From an uncultured Clostridia bacterium (GTDB lineage Bacteria > Bacillota > Clostridia > TANB77 > CAG-508), in the NCBI GenBank assembly GCA_934120645.1, contig CAKOUO010000007.1:1-64000 (forward strand): a DNA stretch of 64,000 nucleotides, given 5' to 3'. Shown in pieces: positions 35,111 through 44,046 of the stretch (positions within the stretch are counted from its first letter, which is position 1; each line of letters starts with the position of its first letter). The notes under the pieces are model-generated. The model did no database searches and had not been told where the DNA came from. It was given only the letters and a program-made list of their open reading frames with translations. Both the position numbers and the translations under genes were made by a program.

Positions 35111-35796
35111 TGTGGGCAATTATAAAAAAAGAGTTTAAATCATATTTTTATACACCAATCGGATATATTTTCATAGGAGTATTTTTAATAGCATTTAGTA
35201 TTTCCTTCTATTTTAGTGTAATAGGATATGGAAATGTAAATTTTGAATATATATATTATTCATTACCAACAATATTGGTATTAGCATTTATTATACCATT
35301 ATTAACAATGAGATCATTTTCTGAAGAAAGAAAAACAGGAACAGAACAATTATTATTAACATCACCAATTAGTATAACAAAAATAGTATTAGGAAAGTTT
35401 ATTGCAGCACTTGCAATAGTTATATTGACTGAATTATTTACATTTATGTATTTTGCAATTTTATGTCATTATGGAACACCAAAATTAACAACAACATTTG
35501 CAACATTACTAGGCTTTTTACTATTTGTTATGTCATATATATCTTTTGGTATGCTAACATCAAGCCTAACAGAAAATCAAATAATATCTGGAATTATATC
35601 AATAGGATTTTTTATAATTACATGGGTATTACCAGAATTTAATTCAAGTTTAGAAAGTTATTCTTTCATTAATATGTTCTATAAATATACACAAGGGCAA
35701 ATAGATATAGGTGATACAGTAACATTTATAACATTTACAATAACATGCTTATTATTAACAATAACAGTAATGCAAAGAAGAAAAAGTGTAAAATAA
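35110..35796 (+). CDS. ABC-2 type permease (GldF-like)
   Basis: This 228-residue integral membrane protein has six predicted helices. Motifs of the GldF/NosY class are visible: KKEFKSYFYTPIGYIF at the N-terminus and MRSFSEERKTGTEQLLLTSPI after helix 2. It pairs with the ATPase just upstream; the start ATG 35110 overlaps the upstream stop (TAATG), so the two are translationally coupled. The third gene, a GldG-like protein, follows after 14 bp. Confidence 0.85.
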   Translation: MWAIIKKEFKSYFYTPIGYIFIGVFLIAFSISFYFSVIGYGNVNFEYIYYSLPTILVLAFIIPLLTMRSFSEERKTGTEQLLLTSPISITKIVLGKFIAALAIVILTELFTFMYFAILCHYGTPKLTTTFATLLGFLLFVMSYISFGMLTSSLTENQIISGIISIGFFIITWVLPEFNSSLESYSFINMFYKYTQGQIDIGDTVTFITFTITCLLLTITVMQRRKSVK

Positions 35797-35810
35797 TAGG
35801 AGGGATAAGA

Positions 35811-37352
35811 GTGAAAGAAAAGAAAGTGTCTAAAAAAGACAAAAAAATAAAAGAGAAAAAGATAAAAACAGAGAAACCCAATAAATTTATACAGACAATA
35901 AAAAAGAAATGGCTAATAGATGGAACAAAAACATTTATACTAGTTGCTATAATATTAGCACTATTTATATTAATTACAGTATTAATGCAAAAATGGAATT
36001 TAACTCCAATTGATTTAACAGAAGATAAATTATATACATTAACAGATGAAAGCAAAGAACAAATTAAAAATATTAATATAGGTGAAAATAAAGTTAATAT
36101 ATATTTTGTTGGATATGAAGATGATGATTCAACTTTAGATTTAGCAAAACAATATTCAAAAGTAAATGATAAAATATCTGTTGAAGCAGTAAACGCAACA
36201 GATAGACCTGATTTAGTTGAAAAATATGGAATAGAAAGTGGAAGTAACGGAATTATAGTAGAAAACAGAAGTAAATATAAAGTTTTATCTTCAAGTGATT
36301 TATATACATATACATCAAGCAATGAAACTGTAAATGTCGCAGAAGAAAAACTAACAGCTGCTATAAAATCTGTAACAACTACAGAAGTACCAAAAATATA
36401 CTTTTTAAGTGGATATAGCCAATTTTCATTAACTAGTGGAATGCAATATTTAAATATGTACTTACAAAATGAAGTAAATGAAGTAGAAAGTTTAGATATA
36501 TTATCAAAAGGTAAAGTTCCAGATGATTGTAAAGTATTAGTAATAACAACACCAAATAAAGATTTTGATGAAATTGCTACAAATGCAATTATTGATTATA
36601 TAAATAATGGTGGAAATATATTATGGTTAAATTCAGCTAAAGCATATAATGTTGATTATCCAAATATAAATAAGATATTAGCAACATATGGTGTAAATCC
36701 ATTTGAAGTAGGAGCTATAAGAGAAACAAATACAAATAAAATGGTTTCAGAATCACCAGACTTAATTATGCCAGATATACAATATAGTGATGTAACAAAT
36801 AAAATATATAATTCTCAAGGAGTAATTTTTATAAATGCAACAAAAATAAATGTTGTAGATAGTGATACATTAAGTAGTTTAAATGTAACAAAAACAGATT
36901 TAATTAAAACAAGTGAAGATTCATATTTTAGAACTAATTTTAATATAACAACTAATGCTGCACAAGATGGAGAAGAAAAAGGAGAATTTTTAATAGGTGC
37001 TCAATTTGATAAAATAATAAAATCTGCTAATGAAGAAACTGGAGAAAAAGAAGTAAAATCAAAACTAATTATATATGGAGAAAATTATTTTGCATCAGAT
37101 GCACAATTGACTCAATCATCACAAACACCAGTTATACAATATAGACACAACAAGGATTTAGTATTAAATTCAATAGCTTATTTATCTAATAGAGAAGAAG
37201 ATATAACAGTAAGAAAAAGCACAGGAAGTGTAACATATACAGCAACAGAACAAGAAAATAGAGTTATATTAGCAATTATAACATTAGTTCCAATAGCAAT
37301 AATAATAATAGGAATTGTAATTTGGCAAGTAAGAAGAAGAAAAAATAAATAA
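35811..37352 (+). CDS. GldG-like ABC-associated auxiliary protein
   Basis: This 513-residue protein has a lysine-rich cytoplasmic N-terminus, a membrane helix (about 42-63), a large extracytoplasmic GldG/DUF4350-type domain (about 75-460, with PKIYFLSGYSQFSLT and WLNSAKAYNVDYPN) and a C-terminal helix (about 487-507) with a basic end. The frame runs farther upstream, but AGGAGGGATAAGA points to GTG 35811. In Bacteroidetes GldA/F/G is tied to gliding; in Firmicutes the role is unknown. It ends the operon at a hairpin that overlaps the next gene's ribosome binding site. Confidence 0.82.
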   Translation: MKEKKVSKKDKKIKEKKIKTEKPNKFIQTIKKKWLIDGTKTFILVAIILALFILITVLMQKWNLTPIDLTEDKLYTLTDESKEQIKNINIGENKVNIYFVGYEDDDSTLDLAKQYSKVNDKISVEAVNATDRPDLVEKYGIESGSNGIIVENRSKYKVLSSSDLYTYTSSNETVNVAEEKLTAAIKSVTTTEVPKIYFLSGYSQFSLTSGMQYLNMYLQNEVNEVESLDILSKGKVPDDCKVLVITTPNKDFDEIATNAIIDYINNGGNILWLNSAKAYNVDYPNINKILATYGVNPFEVGAIRETNTNKMVSESPDLIMPDIQYSDVTNKIYNSQGVIFINATKINVVDSDTLSSLNVTKTDLIKTSEDSYFRTNFNITTNAAQDGEEKGEFLIGAQFDKIIKSANEETGEKEVKSKLIIYGENYFASDAQLTQSSQTPVIQYRHNKDLVLNSIAYLSNREEDITVRKSTGSVTYTATEQENRVILAIITLVPIAIIIIGIVIWQVRRRKNK

Positions 37353-37371
37353 ATTTATAAGAATAATGTAA

Positions 37372-37404
37372 AAAAAACCTCATAAACTATTATGAGGTTT
37401 TTTT
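37372..37404 (+). terminator. Terminator of the ABC operon, overlapping the next ribosome binding site
   Basis: AAAACCTCATA pairs with TATGAGGTTTT (right arm about 37391-37401) and a T-run follows. The right arm contains GAGG (37394-37397), the apparent ribosome binding site for ATG 37405. Confidence 0.8.
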
Positions 37405-38467
37405 ATGAAAAATATTTTAAAAATAGTATTTGTAATAACAGGAGCAATAGTAGGAGCGGGATTTGCTTCTGGACAAGAGGTGTATTTATTTTTCTTTTCA
37501 CATGGAATAAAAGGAATAATTGGTATTGTATTATCTAGTTTTATAATAGGAGTTGTTATAAGTAAAACATTAAAAATTATAAATAATAATAATATAAATA
37601 CATATAATGAATTTTTAGATTATCTAATAAAAAATAAAAAAATAAAATTATTAATAAATTCTATTATAAATATATTTATTTTAGTAACATTTTATATAAT
37701 GATAGCCGGATTTGGGGCATATTTACAACAAGAATATAAAATAGATATTACACTAGGAAGTGCTATTTTAAGTTTATTATGTTTTATTATTTTAAAATCA
37801 AATGTAAAAGGATTTGTAAAATCAAATGAAATATTAATACCAATATTATTAATTGTAATAACAGTTATACGGAATATTAAATATAAAAAATATAAATTTA
37901 GATAATATAAAAGATTATCTTCCAAGAACTGATAAAAATAAATGGATTATTGATAGTATTTTATATGCAAGTTACAATAGCATATTATTAATACCGGTAT
38001 TAATACCTGTAAAAAAATATATTACAAAAAAAGAAAATATAAAATATATATCAATTATAACAACATTATTAATGATAGCATTACTTATTATTGTATTTTT
38101 GTTTTTAACAAATATAGATGTAGATATTAGACAACTTGAAATGCCGTCTATTTATGCTATACAGAAAATTTCTATTTATATGAAAAAAATTTATGGAATT
38201 ATTATTATAATATCAATATTTACAACGGCAATATCAGTAGGAATAAGCTTTTTAAAAAATACTACAAGAGATAAAAAAAGTTATTCAAAAATTTTAATAA
38301 CAATGTGTGTAACATCCATTATTTTTTCAAAAATAGGATTTTCAAAATTAGTAAATTTATTATATCCGATTTTAGGAATATTAGGACTAATTCAAATTTT
38401 GCAAATATTAACAAAAAATATTGCAAAAAAGGATAAAAACTGGTATAACATAAATAACAAAAGATAG
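37405..38467 (+). CDS. YkvI-like membrane transporter, split by a +1 frameshift at CGG
   Basis: The 5' part (155 codons) begins KNILKIVFVITGAIVGAGFA, as in Bacillus YkvI, a putative transporter. At CGG 37870-37872 (context ATA CGG AAT) the frame runs to a stop twelve codons on. Skipping the C reads GGA and continues GILNIKNINLDNIKDYLPRT through several further membrane helices to the stop at 38467; the restored length is 353 residues, near YkvI (about 347). The ribosome binding site lies inside the upstream terminator hairpin. DUF5711 follows after 11 bp. Confidence 0.8.
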
Positions 38468-38478
38468 GGAGAAAAAAT

Positions 38479-39660
38479 ATGAAAAATTTTTGGACGGAAC
38501 CAAAAGAAAAGAAAATAAATAAAAAAAAATTAATAATTGCAATAAGCATTATTATAATATTAATTTTTTTAATTATAACAAGTATCATATATGCTAATAA
38601 TAAAACTGCAAGAAATTGGATAGATAAAAATATATTTAGGAAAGAGATAAATCAAGATAATTTACAAGTAATAGAACTAAACGAAGGAGAAAATCCAGAT
38701 ATATATGCATTTAATAAATATATAGGAGTATTAAGTAAAAATACATTTAATATTTATAATAATTCTGGAAAAAAAGAGCAAAGTTTAACTCTAGAAATTA
38801 CAAAACCAATATTTAATTCAAATAATAGACATTTAGTTATTGCAGAAGAAAAAGGACAAAAAATTTACTTAATAACAGATAAAAATATTGTCTGGGAGAA
38901 AAAAATAGAAGGAAATATATCACAAGTATGTGTAAATAAAAATGGATATGTTGCAGTAACAATAGTTGATACAAGTTATAAAACTGTTGTAGCAATGTAT
39001 GATAATGAAGGAAATAAATTATTTAACACTTATTTATCATCAACAAGAGTAGGAGCAATAACAATATCAAATGATAATAAGTATTTGGCTTTAGCAGAAT
39101 TAGACACATCAGGAACTGTAATAAAATCAAATATAAAAATAATATCAATAGATGAAGCAAAAAATAATCCAGATAATTCTATTAAAAAGATATATAACGG
39201 AGAAAATAATGATTTAATAACAGACATTCAATATCAGGAAAAAGATAAATTAGTATGTATGTATACAAATAAAATAACTGTTATAAAGCCAGATGATAGT
39301 GTAGAAACTTTAACAGAAAACGAAAACAAAAAAATATCATTTACATCAATAAAATTAGCAGACACAGTTGTTACTATTGAAGAAAAAAATTCAGGACTAT
39401 TTACAGCAGACTCTATTTTAAATATAATAAATACAGAAAACAAAAATACATCTGTATATACTACAGAATCAGTAACAAAAGAAATATGCACAACTAACAA
39501 TATAATTGCATTAAATTTAGGAGCAGAAGTTGAATTTATAAATACAAATGGATGGTTAGTAAAGAGATATCTAGCAGAACAAGAAATTACAAAAATTGTT
39601 TTATCAAATTCAATAGCAGGCATTATATATAGAGATAGAATCGAAATAATTAATTTATAA
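38479..39660 (+). CDS. DUF5711 family membrane-anchored beta-propeller-like protein
   Basis: This 393-residue protein has a basic N-terminus, one membrane helix (about 17-38), and an extracytoplasmic domain of repeated beta strands resembling a WD-like propeller (for example GYVAVTIVDTSYKTVVAMYD and NKYLALAELDTSG). This is the DUF5711 pattern found in Clostridia; the function is unknown. TAGGGAG precedes ATG 38479. The CvpA gene starts 15 bp after its stop, so ykvI, this gene and cvpA probably form one operon. Confidence 0.78.
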   Translation: MKNFWTEPKEKKINKKKLIIAISIIIILIFLIITSIIYANNKTARNWIDKNIFRKEINQDNLQVIELNEGENPDIYAFNKYIGVLSKNTFNIYNNSGKKEQSLTLEITKPIFNSNNRHLVIAEEKGQKIYLITDKNIVWEKKIEGNISQVCVNKNGYVAVTIVDTSYKTVVAMYDNEGNKLFNTYLSSTRVGAITISNDNKYLALAELDTSGTVIKSNIKIISIDEAKNNPDNSIKKIYNGENNDLITDIQYQEKDKLVCMYTNKITVIKPDDSVETLTENENKKISFTSIKLADTVVTIEEKNSGLFTADSILNIINTENKNTSVYTTESVTKEICTTNNIIALNLGAEVEFINTNGWLVKRYLAEQEITKIVLSNSIAGIIYRDRIEIINL

Positions 39661-39675
39661 AAGGGGAAAATAAAA

Positions 39676-40296
39676 ATGGGAATTTTAATAGATATAATAC
39701 TAATAATTATCATTTTAATATCAACATTTTTAGGATACAAGAAGGGATTAGTTAAATTAGGAGCAAAATTATTTGCAGGAATATTAGCTATAATTATAAC
39801 ATTAATATTATTTAGGCCTGTATCAAATATGATAATTAAAAATACAGCATTGGATGAAAAACTAGAAAATATTATAGTAAATAAAACAGAAGATGCCATT
39901 GATGAAAATTCAAAAGTTTCTGATAATAAATATATACAAGGGGCAGCAGATAATGCTACAAATCAAGTTAAAGAAGAAATATTACCAGAACAAGCAAAAA
40001 ATATATCAATAAATATTATAAATATAATGTCAGCAATAATTTTATTTATTGTTGTAAAAATAATTTTATCAATAATTATTTCTTTAGCAGATGCAGTTGC
40101 AAATTTACCAATATTAAAGCAATTTAATGAAGTTGGTGGAATTTTGTATGGATTAATAAGAGGAATATTAATAATATGCATACTAATATTATTAGCTGGA
40201 GTATTTAATAAAGTAAATCCAAATAATAATTTTGGTAAAGAAATAAGTAATACATATTTAACCAAAATAATATATGAAAATATTGTGAAATTTTAA
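39676..40296 (+). CDS. CvpA family membrane protein
   Basis: This 206-residue protein has four predicted helices with the CvpA/colicin-V-production pattern: the N-terminal ILIDIILIIIILISTFLGYK followed by GLVKLGAKLFAG, and later GGILYGLIRGILIICILILL. The precise role in Gram-positives is unknown. AAGGGG precedes ATG 39676. It is the last gene of its operon and is followed by a terminator. Confidence 0.82.
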   Translation: MGILIDIILIIIILISTFLGYKKGLVKLGAKLFAGILAIIITLILFRPVSNMIIKNTALDEKLENIIVNKTEDAIDENSKVSDNKYIQGAADNATNQVKEEILPEQAKNISINIINIMSAIILFIVVKIILSIIISLADAVANLPILKQFNEVGGILYGLIRGILIICILILLAGVFNKVNPNNNFGKEISNTYLTKIIYENIVKF

Positions 40297-40298
40297 AT

Positions 40299-40330
40299 AA
40301 AAAAGCGCAAATTCATTGCGTTTTTTTTAT
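40299..40330 (+). terminator. Terminator after cvpA
   Basis: A short CGCAA/TTGCG stem inside A and T runs. Confidence 0.7.
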
Positions 40331-40344
40331 TTTTTTGTTATACT
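40316..40344 (+). promoter_or_regulatory. Promoter of the LytR-CpsA-Psr gene
   Basis: TTGCGT at 40316-40321 and TATACT at 40339-40344, 17 bp apart, with an extended -10 TG. The -35 box lies in the right arm of the cvpA terminator. Confidence 0.5.
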
Positions 40345-40373
40345 AATACCATAAAATTTTGGGAGTGATTATT

Positions 40374-41741
40374 TTGAAAGAAGAACATAAAGATAAAAAA
40401 AATTACGCAAAAAATAGAAGGAAAACTAAAGAAAATAAAAAAATGAAAAAAGGAAAAAAGATAGTATTAATAGTACTTCTAATACTTATTTTAATAGGTG
40501 GAGGAGTATTCGCATACAGAACATATAAAAATGGCGGAGGCCTAAGTGGAATGTTAGCAACTATGGTAGGACATGATGAAAATACAAAGAAAAATTTAAA
40601 AGAAATAAAAGTATTGATATTAGGTATAAGTACAGATTTGGATTCACAGTTAACAGATACAATAATGGTTGCATCATATGATCCAAATACACAAAAAGCA
40701 AATTTACTTTCAATACCAAGAGATACATATACAGGAAAAAATACAGCTAAAGCAACAGCAGGATTAAAGATAAATGCATTATATAATATAAATAAAACAC
40801 CAGAAAAAACATTAGAAGCGGTAAATGAATTAACAGGATTAGATATAAAATATTATGCAGTAATAAAAACAGAAGCATTAATAGAATTAGTTGATGCAAT
40901 TGGTGGAGTGGAATTTGATGTTCCTATAGATATGAAATATGACGATCCAACACAAGATTTACACATAGATTTAAAATCTGGAGTACAAAAATTAGATGGA
41001 AATAAAGCTGAACAACTTTTAAGATGGAGACATAGTAATTCAAAAAATGGAATAATGACAACATATTCTTCAGAATATGGAAATGATGATTTTGGTAGAA
41101 TGAGAACACAAAGAGATTTTATTGCAGCAACACTAAAACAAACTTTAAAGCCTGGAAATATATTTAAAATAGGAGAATTATTAGAAATAGCAAATAAAAA
41201 TATAGACACAAATTTAGAAGTAGGATTTTTAAAAGATTATATTCCTTATGCAGTAGAATTTAATACTGATGACTTAAAAACTGCAGTTCTTCCAGGAACA
41301 ACACCAGATATGAAAGATACTAATAATATAAGTATTTTTGTAGTAAATAAAAAAGAATCTGATGAGTTAATAAAATCAATGTTTTATGTAGAAGAAAATA
41401 CAGACGAAGAGCAAAATAATACAAATAATGTAGTGGATAATACAACAAGTACAAACAATACAACAAATAAAGAAATTAAGATTGAATTATTAAATGGAAG
41501 CGGAGATAAAACAAAATTGGAAAAGGCAGAAGAAATATTAAAAAACGCAGGATTTAATGTTACAAAAAAAGGACCAACTTCTACAATTTCAAAAACAATT
41601 ATAACAAATAAAAAAGATGCAACAGATGAACAATTAAAACAATTAAAACAAACTATTGGAGTAGGAAGTATATCTACTAGCAAGTCAAGTACAAGTTTAG
41701 TAGATGTAACAATAGTAATTGGTAAAGATTTTGAAGAATAA
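40374..41741 (+). CDS. LytR-CpsA-Psr family glycopolymer transferase
   Basis: This 455-residue membrane-anchored protein is predicted to attach wall polymers (teichoic acid or polysaccharide) to peptidoglycan. It has a basic N-terminus, one helix (about 24-43), an LCP domain (about 75-310: LILGISTDLDSQLTDTIMVA, LSIPRDTY, then EQLLRWRHS and FGRMRTQRDFI) and a C-terminal LytR_C domain (about 355-450: IKIELLNGSGDKT). The frame is open from 40359; GGGAG at 40361-40365 fits TTG 40374 best. It has its own promoter and terminator. The polymer is not identifiable here. Confidence 0.88.
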   Translation: MKEEHKDKKNYAKNRRKTKENKKMKKGKKIVLIVLLILILIGGGVFAYRTYKNGGGLSGMLATMVGHDENTKKNLKEIKVLILGISTDLDSQLTDTIMVASYDPNTQKANLLSIPRDTYTGKNTAKATAGLKINALYNINKTPEKTLEAVNELTGLDIKYYAVIKTEALIELVDAIGGVEFDVPIDMKYDDPTQDLHIDLKSGVQKLDGNKAEQLLRWRHSNSKNGIMTTYSSEYGNDDFGRMRTQRDFIAATLKQTLKPGNIFKIGELLEIANKNIDTNLEVGFLKDYIPYAVEFNTDDLKTAVLPGTTPDMKDTNNISIFVVNKKESDELIKSMFYVEENTDEEQNNTNNVVDNTTSTNNTTNKEIKIELLNGSGDKTKLEKAEEILKNAGFNVTKKGPTSTISKTIITNKKDATDEQLKQLKQTIGVGSISTSKSSTSLVDVTIVIGKDFEE

Positions 41742-41744
41742 TTA

Positions 41745-41776
41745 AAAATGGGCAGATATATATCTGCCCTAAATTT
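41745..41776 (+). terminator. Bidirectional terminator between the LCP gene and dacF
   Basis: GGGCAGATAT pairs with ATATCTGCCC, flanked by A and T runs. Confidence 0.85.
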
Positions 41777-43059
41777 TAATATTTAAATAAGTATTTACTT
41801 TTTTTCTTTCTTTTATATTTTTTTCGTTTATTTTTATCATTAAATAAAAATTTAAATAAAACATATAAAATCAAACAAATCAATAAAATATGAATAAGTA
41901 ATATTAAAAAACTAGATTTTTCTACATTATGAGAAGCTATTAAATCTGAAGTATAAGTTATGCCATCAATTTGATAAGAAATTTTACCAACTTTTTGTCC
42001 CTGTGCAATAGGAGCAAGTAAATTTTCATTAACTGTAATTTCAGGAGAAAACTCTGTATCTAAATCAGATTGATTAATTAAAGCTGTAATATCATCAGAA
42101 ACTAGTAAGTCTAAATTTTTAGTTTCTTTTGTAGCATTACTAATTTCAACTTGTGTCGCAATGGCATTTTTATCCCTTATTTTTTTAGTCGTATAATTTT
42201 CATAACCATAATTAAATAATTTTTTTGTTTCTATAAATTTTCCGCTAAGATTGTATGGATATATACCAACAGATAGAACTACTGAAATTAATTCCAAACC
42301 ATCTTTATTTGCAACAGATACTAAACAATTTTTAGCTTCTGTAGTATAACCAGTTTTAGCAGCAATAGCATATTTATAGTAATAATTACTAGAAACATCT
42401 CTATTATCAACAGTAAATAAATCATAGCTTGTTGATGTTAAAATTCTTTCATTATATTTATTTGTAGAAGGAATTATACAAGATTTTAGACCAGCTAATG
42501 TTCTAAAAGTAGAATTTTTCATACAGTATTTCATTATCATTGCTAAATCATAAGCTGTTGTATAATGGTCTTTATCATGCTTTCCGCTAGGATTCTTAAA
42601 ATGTGTATTTTTAAGACCTAGTTCTTCAACTTTATTGTTCATTAAGTTTGCAAAGTTATCAATAGATCCTGAAACATGATAGGCTAAAACATTTGCAGCA
42701 TCATTTGCAGAGTAAACTAGCATAACTTGTAATAATTGATAGACTGTAAGTTGCTCACCAGATTGTAAAGCTGCTATAGCATATCCAGATGGAATAGAAG
42801 CAATAGCTTCATATGGTACTGTAACAGTATCATCCAAGTTACAATTTTCTATTGTTAAAATAGCAGTCATAATTTTTGTTGTACTTGCTGGATACATTCT
42901 TTCATTTTCATTTTTTGAATATAAAATTTTTTCTGTTGAGCTATCAATTAAAATAGCTGCACCAGCAGAAATATCTAAATCTTCTGTTGCATAACAACAA
43001 GAAGAATACATTATTGAAAATAGTATAATTAATATTATAAAAAACTTTTTAACTCTCAT
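41776..43059 (-). CDS. dacF: D-alanyl-D-alanine carboxypeptidase (PBP5/DacF type)
   Basis: This 427-residue secreted serine peptidase trims pentapeptides in peptidoglycan. It has a signal peptide (1-24), and a penicillin-binding domain with the S-x-x-K (ASTTKIM, about 59-62), S-x-N (YSANDAANV, about 118) and KTG (AAKTGYTTEAKN, about 224) triad, then a C-terminal beta domain (about 275-375), a membrane helix (about 380-403) and a Lys-rich tail. Family members usually end in an amphipathic anchor; here it is a full helix. It is convergent with the LCP gene and divergent from comEA. Confidence 0.92.
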   Translation of the reverse strand: MRVKKFFIILIILFSIMYSSCCYATEDLDISAGAAILIDSSTEKILYSKNENERMYPASTTKIMTAILTIENCNLDDTVTVPYEAIASIPSGYAIAALQSGEQLTVYQLLQVMLVYSANDAANVLAYHVSGSIDNFANLMNNKVEELGLKNTHFKNPSGKHDKDHYTTAYDLAMIMKYCMKNSTFRTLAGLKSCIIPSTNKYNERILTSTSYDLFTVDNRDVSSNYYYKYAIAAKTGYTTEAKNCLVSVANKDGLELISVVLSVGIYPYNLSGKFIETKKLFNYGYENYTTKKIRDKNAIATQVEISNATKETKNLDLLVSDDITALINQSDLDTEFSPEITVNENLLAPIAQGQKVGKISYQIDGITYTSDLIASHNVEKSSFLILLIHILLICLILYVLFKFLFNDKNKRKKYKRKKKSKYLFKY

Positions 43060-43152
43060 TTTAAATCTCCATATAATTTATATAGAATAATATATATTAT
43101 TTTTAAATAAATTTCAATGTTTTTTTAAAATAAAAAGAAAAGGAGGAAAATT

Positions 43153-43776
43153 ATGAAAATAATAAATAAAAAAGTAAAAATTATCATTATAATTTTTATC
43201 ATAATAATATCAATATTTATATGTATAAATAAACAAAATATAGAACTAAATAGTAATGAAATAATAGAATATGAAGATAAAGTAGAAAATATAACATTAG
43301 ATACTGATATAGAAAGTAACATAACTATATATATAACAGGTGCTGTAGTTAATGAAGGTGTTTATAAAATAAATAAAGATAGCAGAATTGAAGATGCAAT
43401 TAAAGAAGCTGGGGGATTAAAAGAAAATGCAAATATAAAAGAGATAAATTTAGCATATATGCTAGAAGATGGAATGAAGATATACATACCACAGCAAAAT
43501 GAAAATATACTAGAGGATAAAACAGAAGGATATATAAATAAGGAAGTGACAACAAATGAAAATAATACGAAAAATTTTGAGAATAAAATTATAAATATAA
43601 ATACAGCAACACAAACGGAATTAGAAAATTTACCGGGAATAGGTCCTTCAACAGCGTTAAAAATAATAAATTATAGAAAAGAGAAGGGAAAATTTAAAAA
43701 AATAGAAGATATTAAAAATGTTTCTGGAATTGGAGAAAGCAAGTTTTCTAAAATAGAAAAATTAATAAAAGTATAA
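43153..43776 (+). CDS. comEA: ComEA-like DNA-binding competence protein
   Basis: This 207-residue protein has a basic N-terminus and membrane helix (about 7-25), an SLBB domain (about 58-118: ITIYITGAVVNEGVYKI, LAYMLEDGMKIYIP), a polar linker and a C-terminal double helix-hairpin-helix (about 145-205: INTATQTELENLPGIGPSTA). This is the layout of ComEA, the DNA receptor of natural transformation. AAAAGGAGGAAAATT precedes ATG 43153. ComEC and other uptake genes are not in this window. Confidence 0.88.
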   Translation: MKIINKKVKIIIIIFIIIISIFICINKQNIELNSNEIIEYEDKVENITLDTDIESNITIYITGAVVNEGVYKINKDSRIEDAIKEAGGLKENANIKEINLAYMLEDGMKIYIPQQNENILEDKTEGYINKEVTTNENNTKNFENKIININTATQTELENLPGIGPSTALKIINYRKEKGKFKKIEDIKNVSGIGESKFSKIEKLIKV

Positions 43777-44046
43777 AAACAGCTGTTATTATCAATATTT
43801 TTATAAAAGTAAACATAAAAAATAAAATGAAAATTATAATAAAAGTGGAATAAAAAGGCAAAAGTAAACTGTGTAACAAAAATGTAACAGAAATAAAATA
43901 TTTAAAGCATAAAAATCACAAAATTGTACTTCCGCAAGAGGATAAGAGAGAATTGATTGTAAACTAAAAAAAAGGCTGTTGCATAAAAAAAATATAAATG
44001 CTACATTAAACATAACTAATAAAACGTATTTAAGGGGGATATTAAA
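43777..44046 (+). other. Gene-free leader upstream of the giant surface protein
   Basis: These 270 bp are A/T-rich with small repeats of TGTAACA (about 43872-43893) and a short hairpin CTTCCGCAAGAGG (about 43930). TTTAAGGGGGATATTAAA gives a strong ribosome binding site for ATG 44047. I see no known riboswitch core. Confidence 0.4.

Noticed and set aside
43777..44046. Cyclic di-GMP riboswitch upstream of the adhesin
   Set aside because: An HD-GYP gene in the window made this attractive, but neither the GEMM-I nor the GEMM-II conserved core can be found in the leader.
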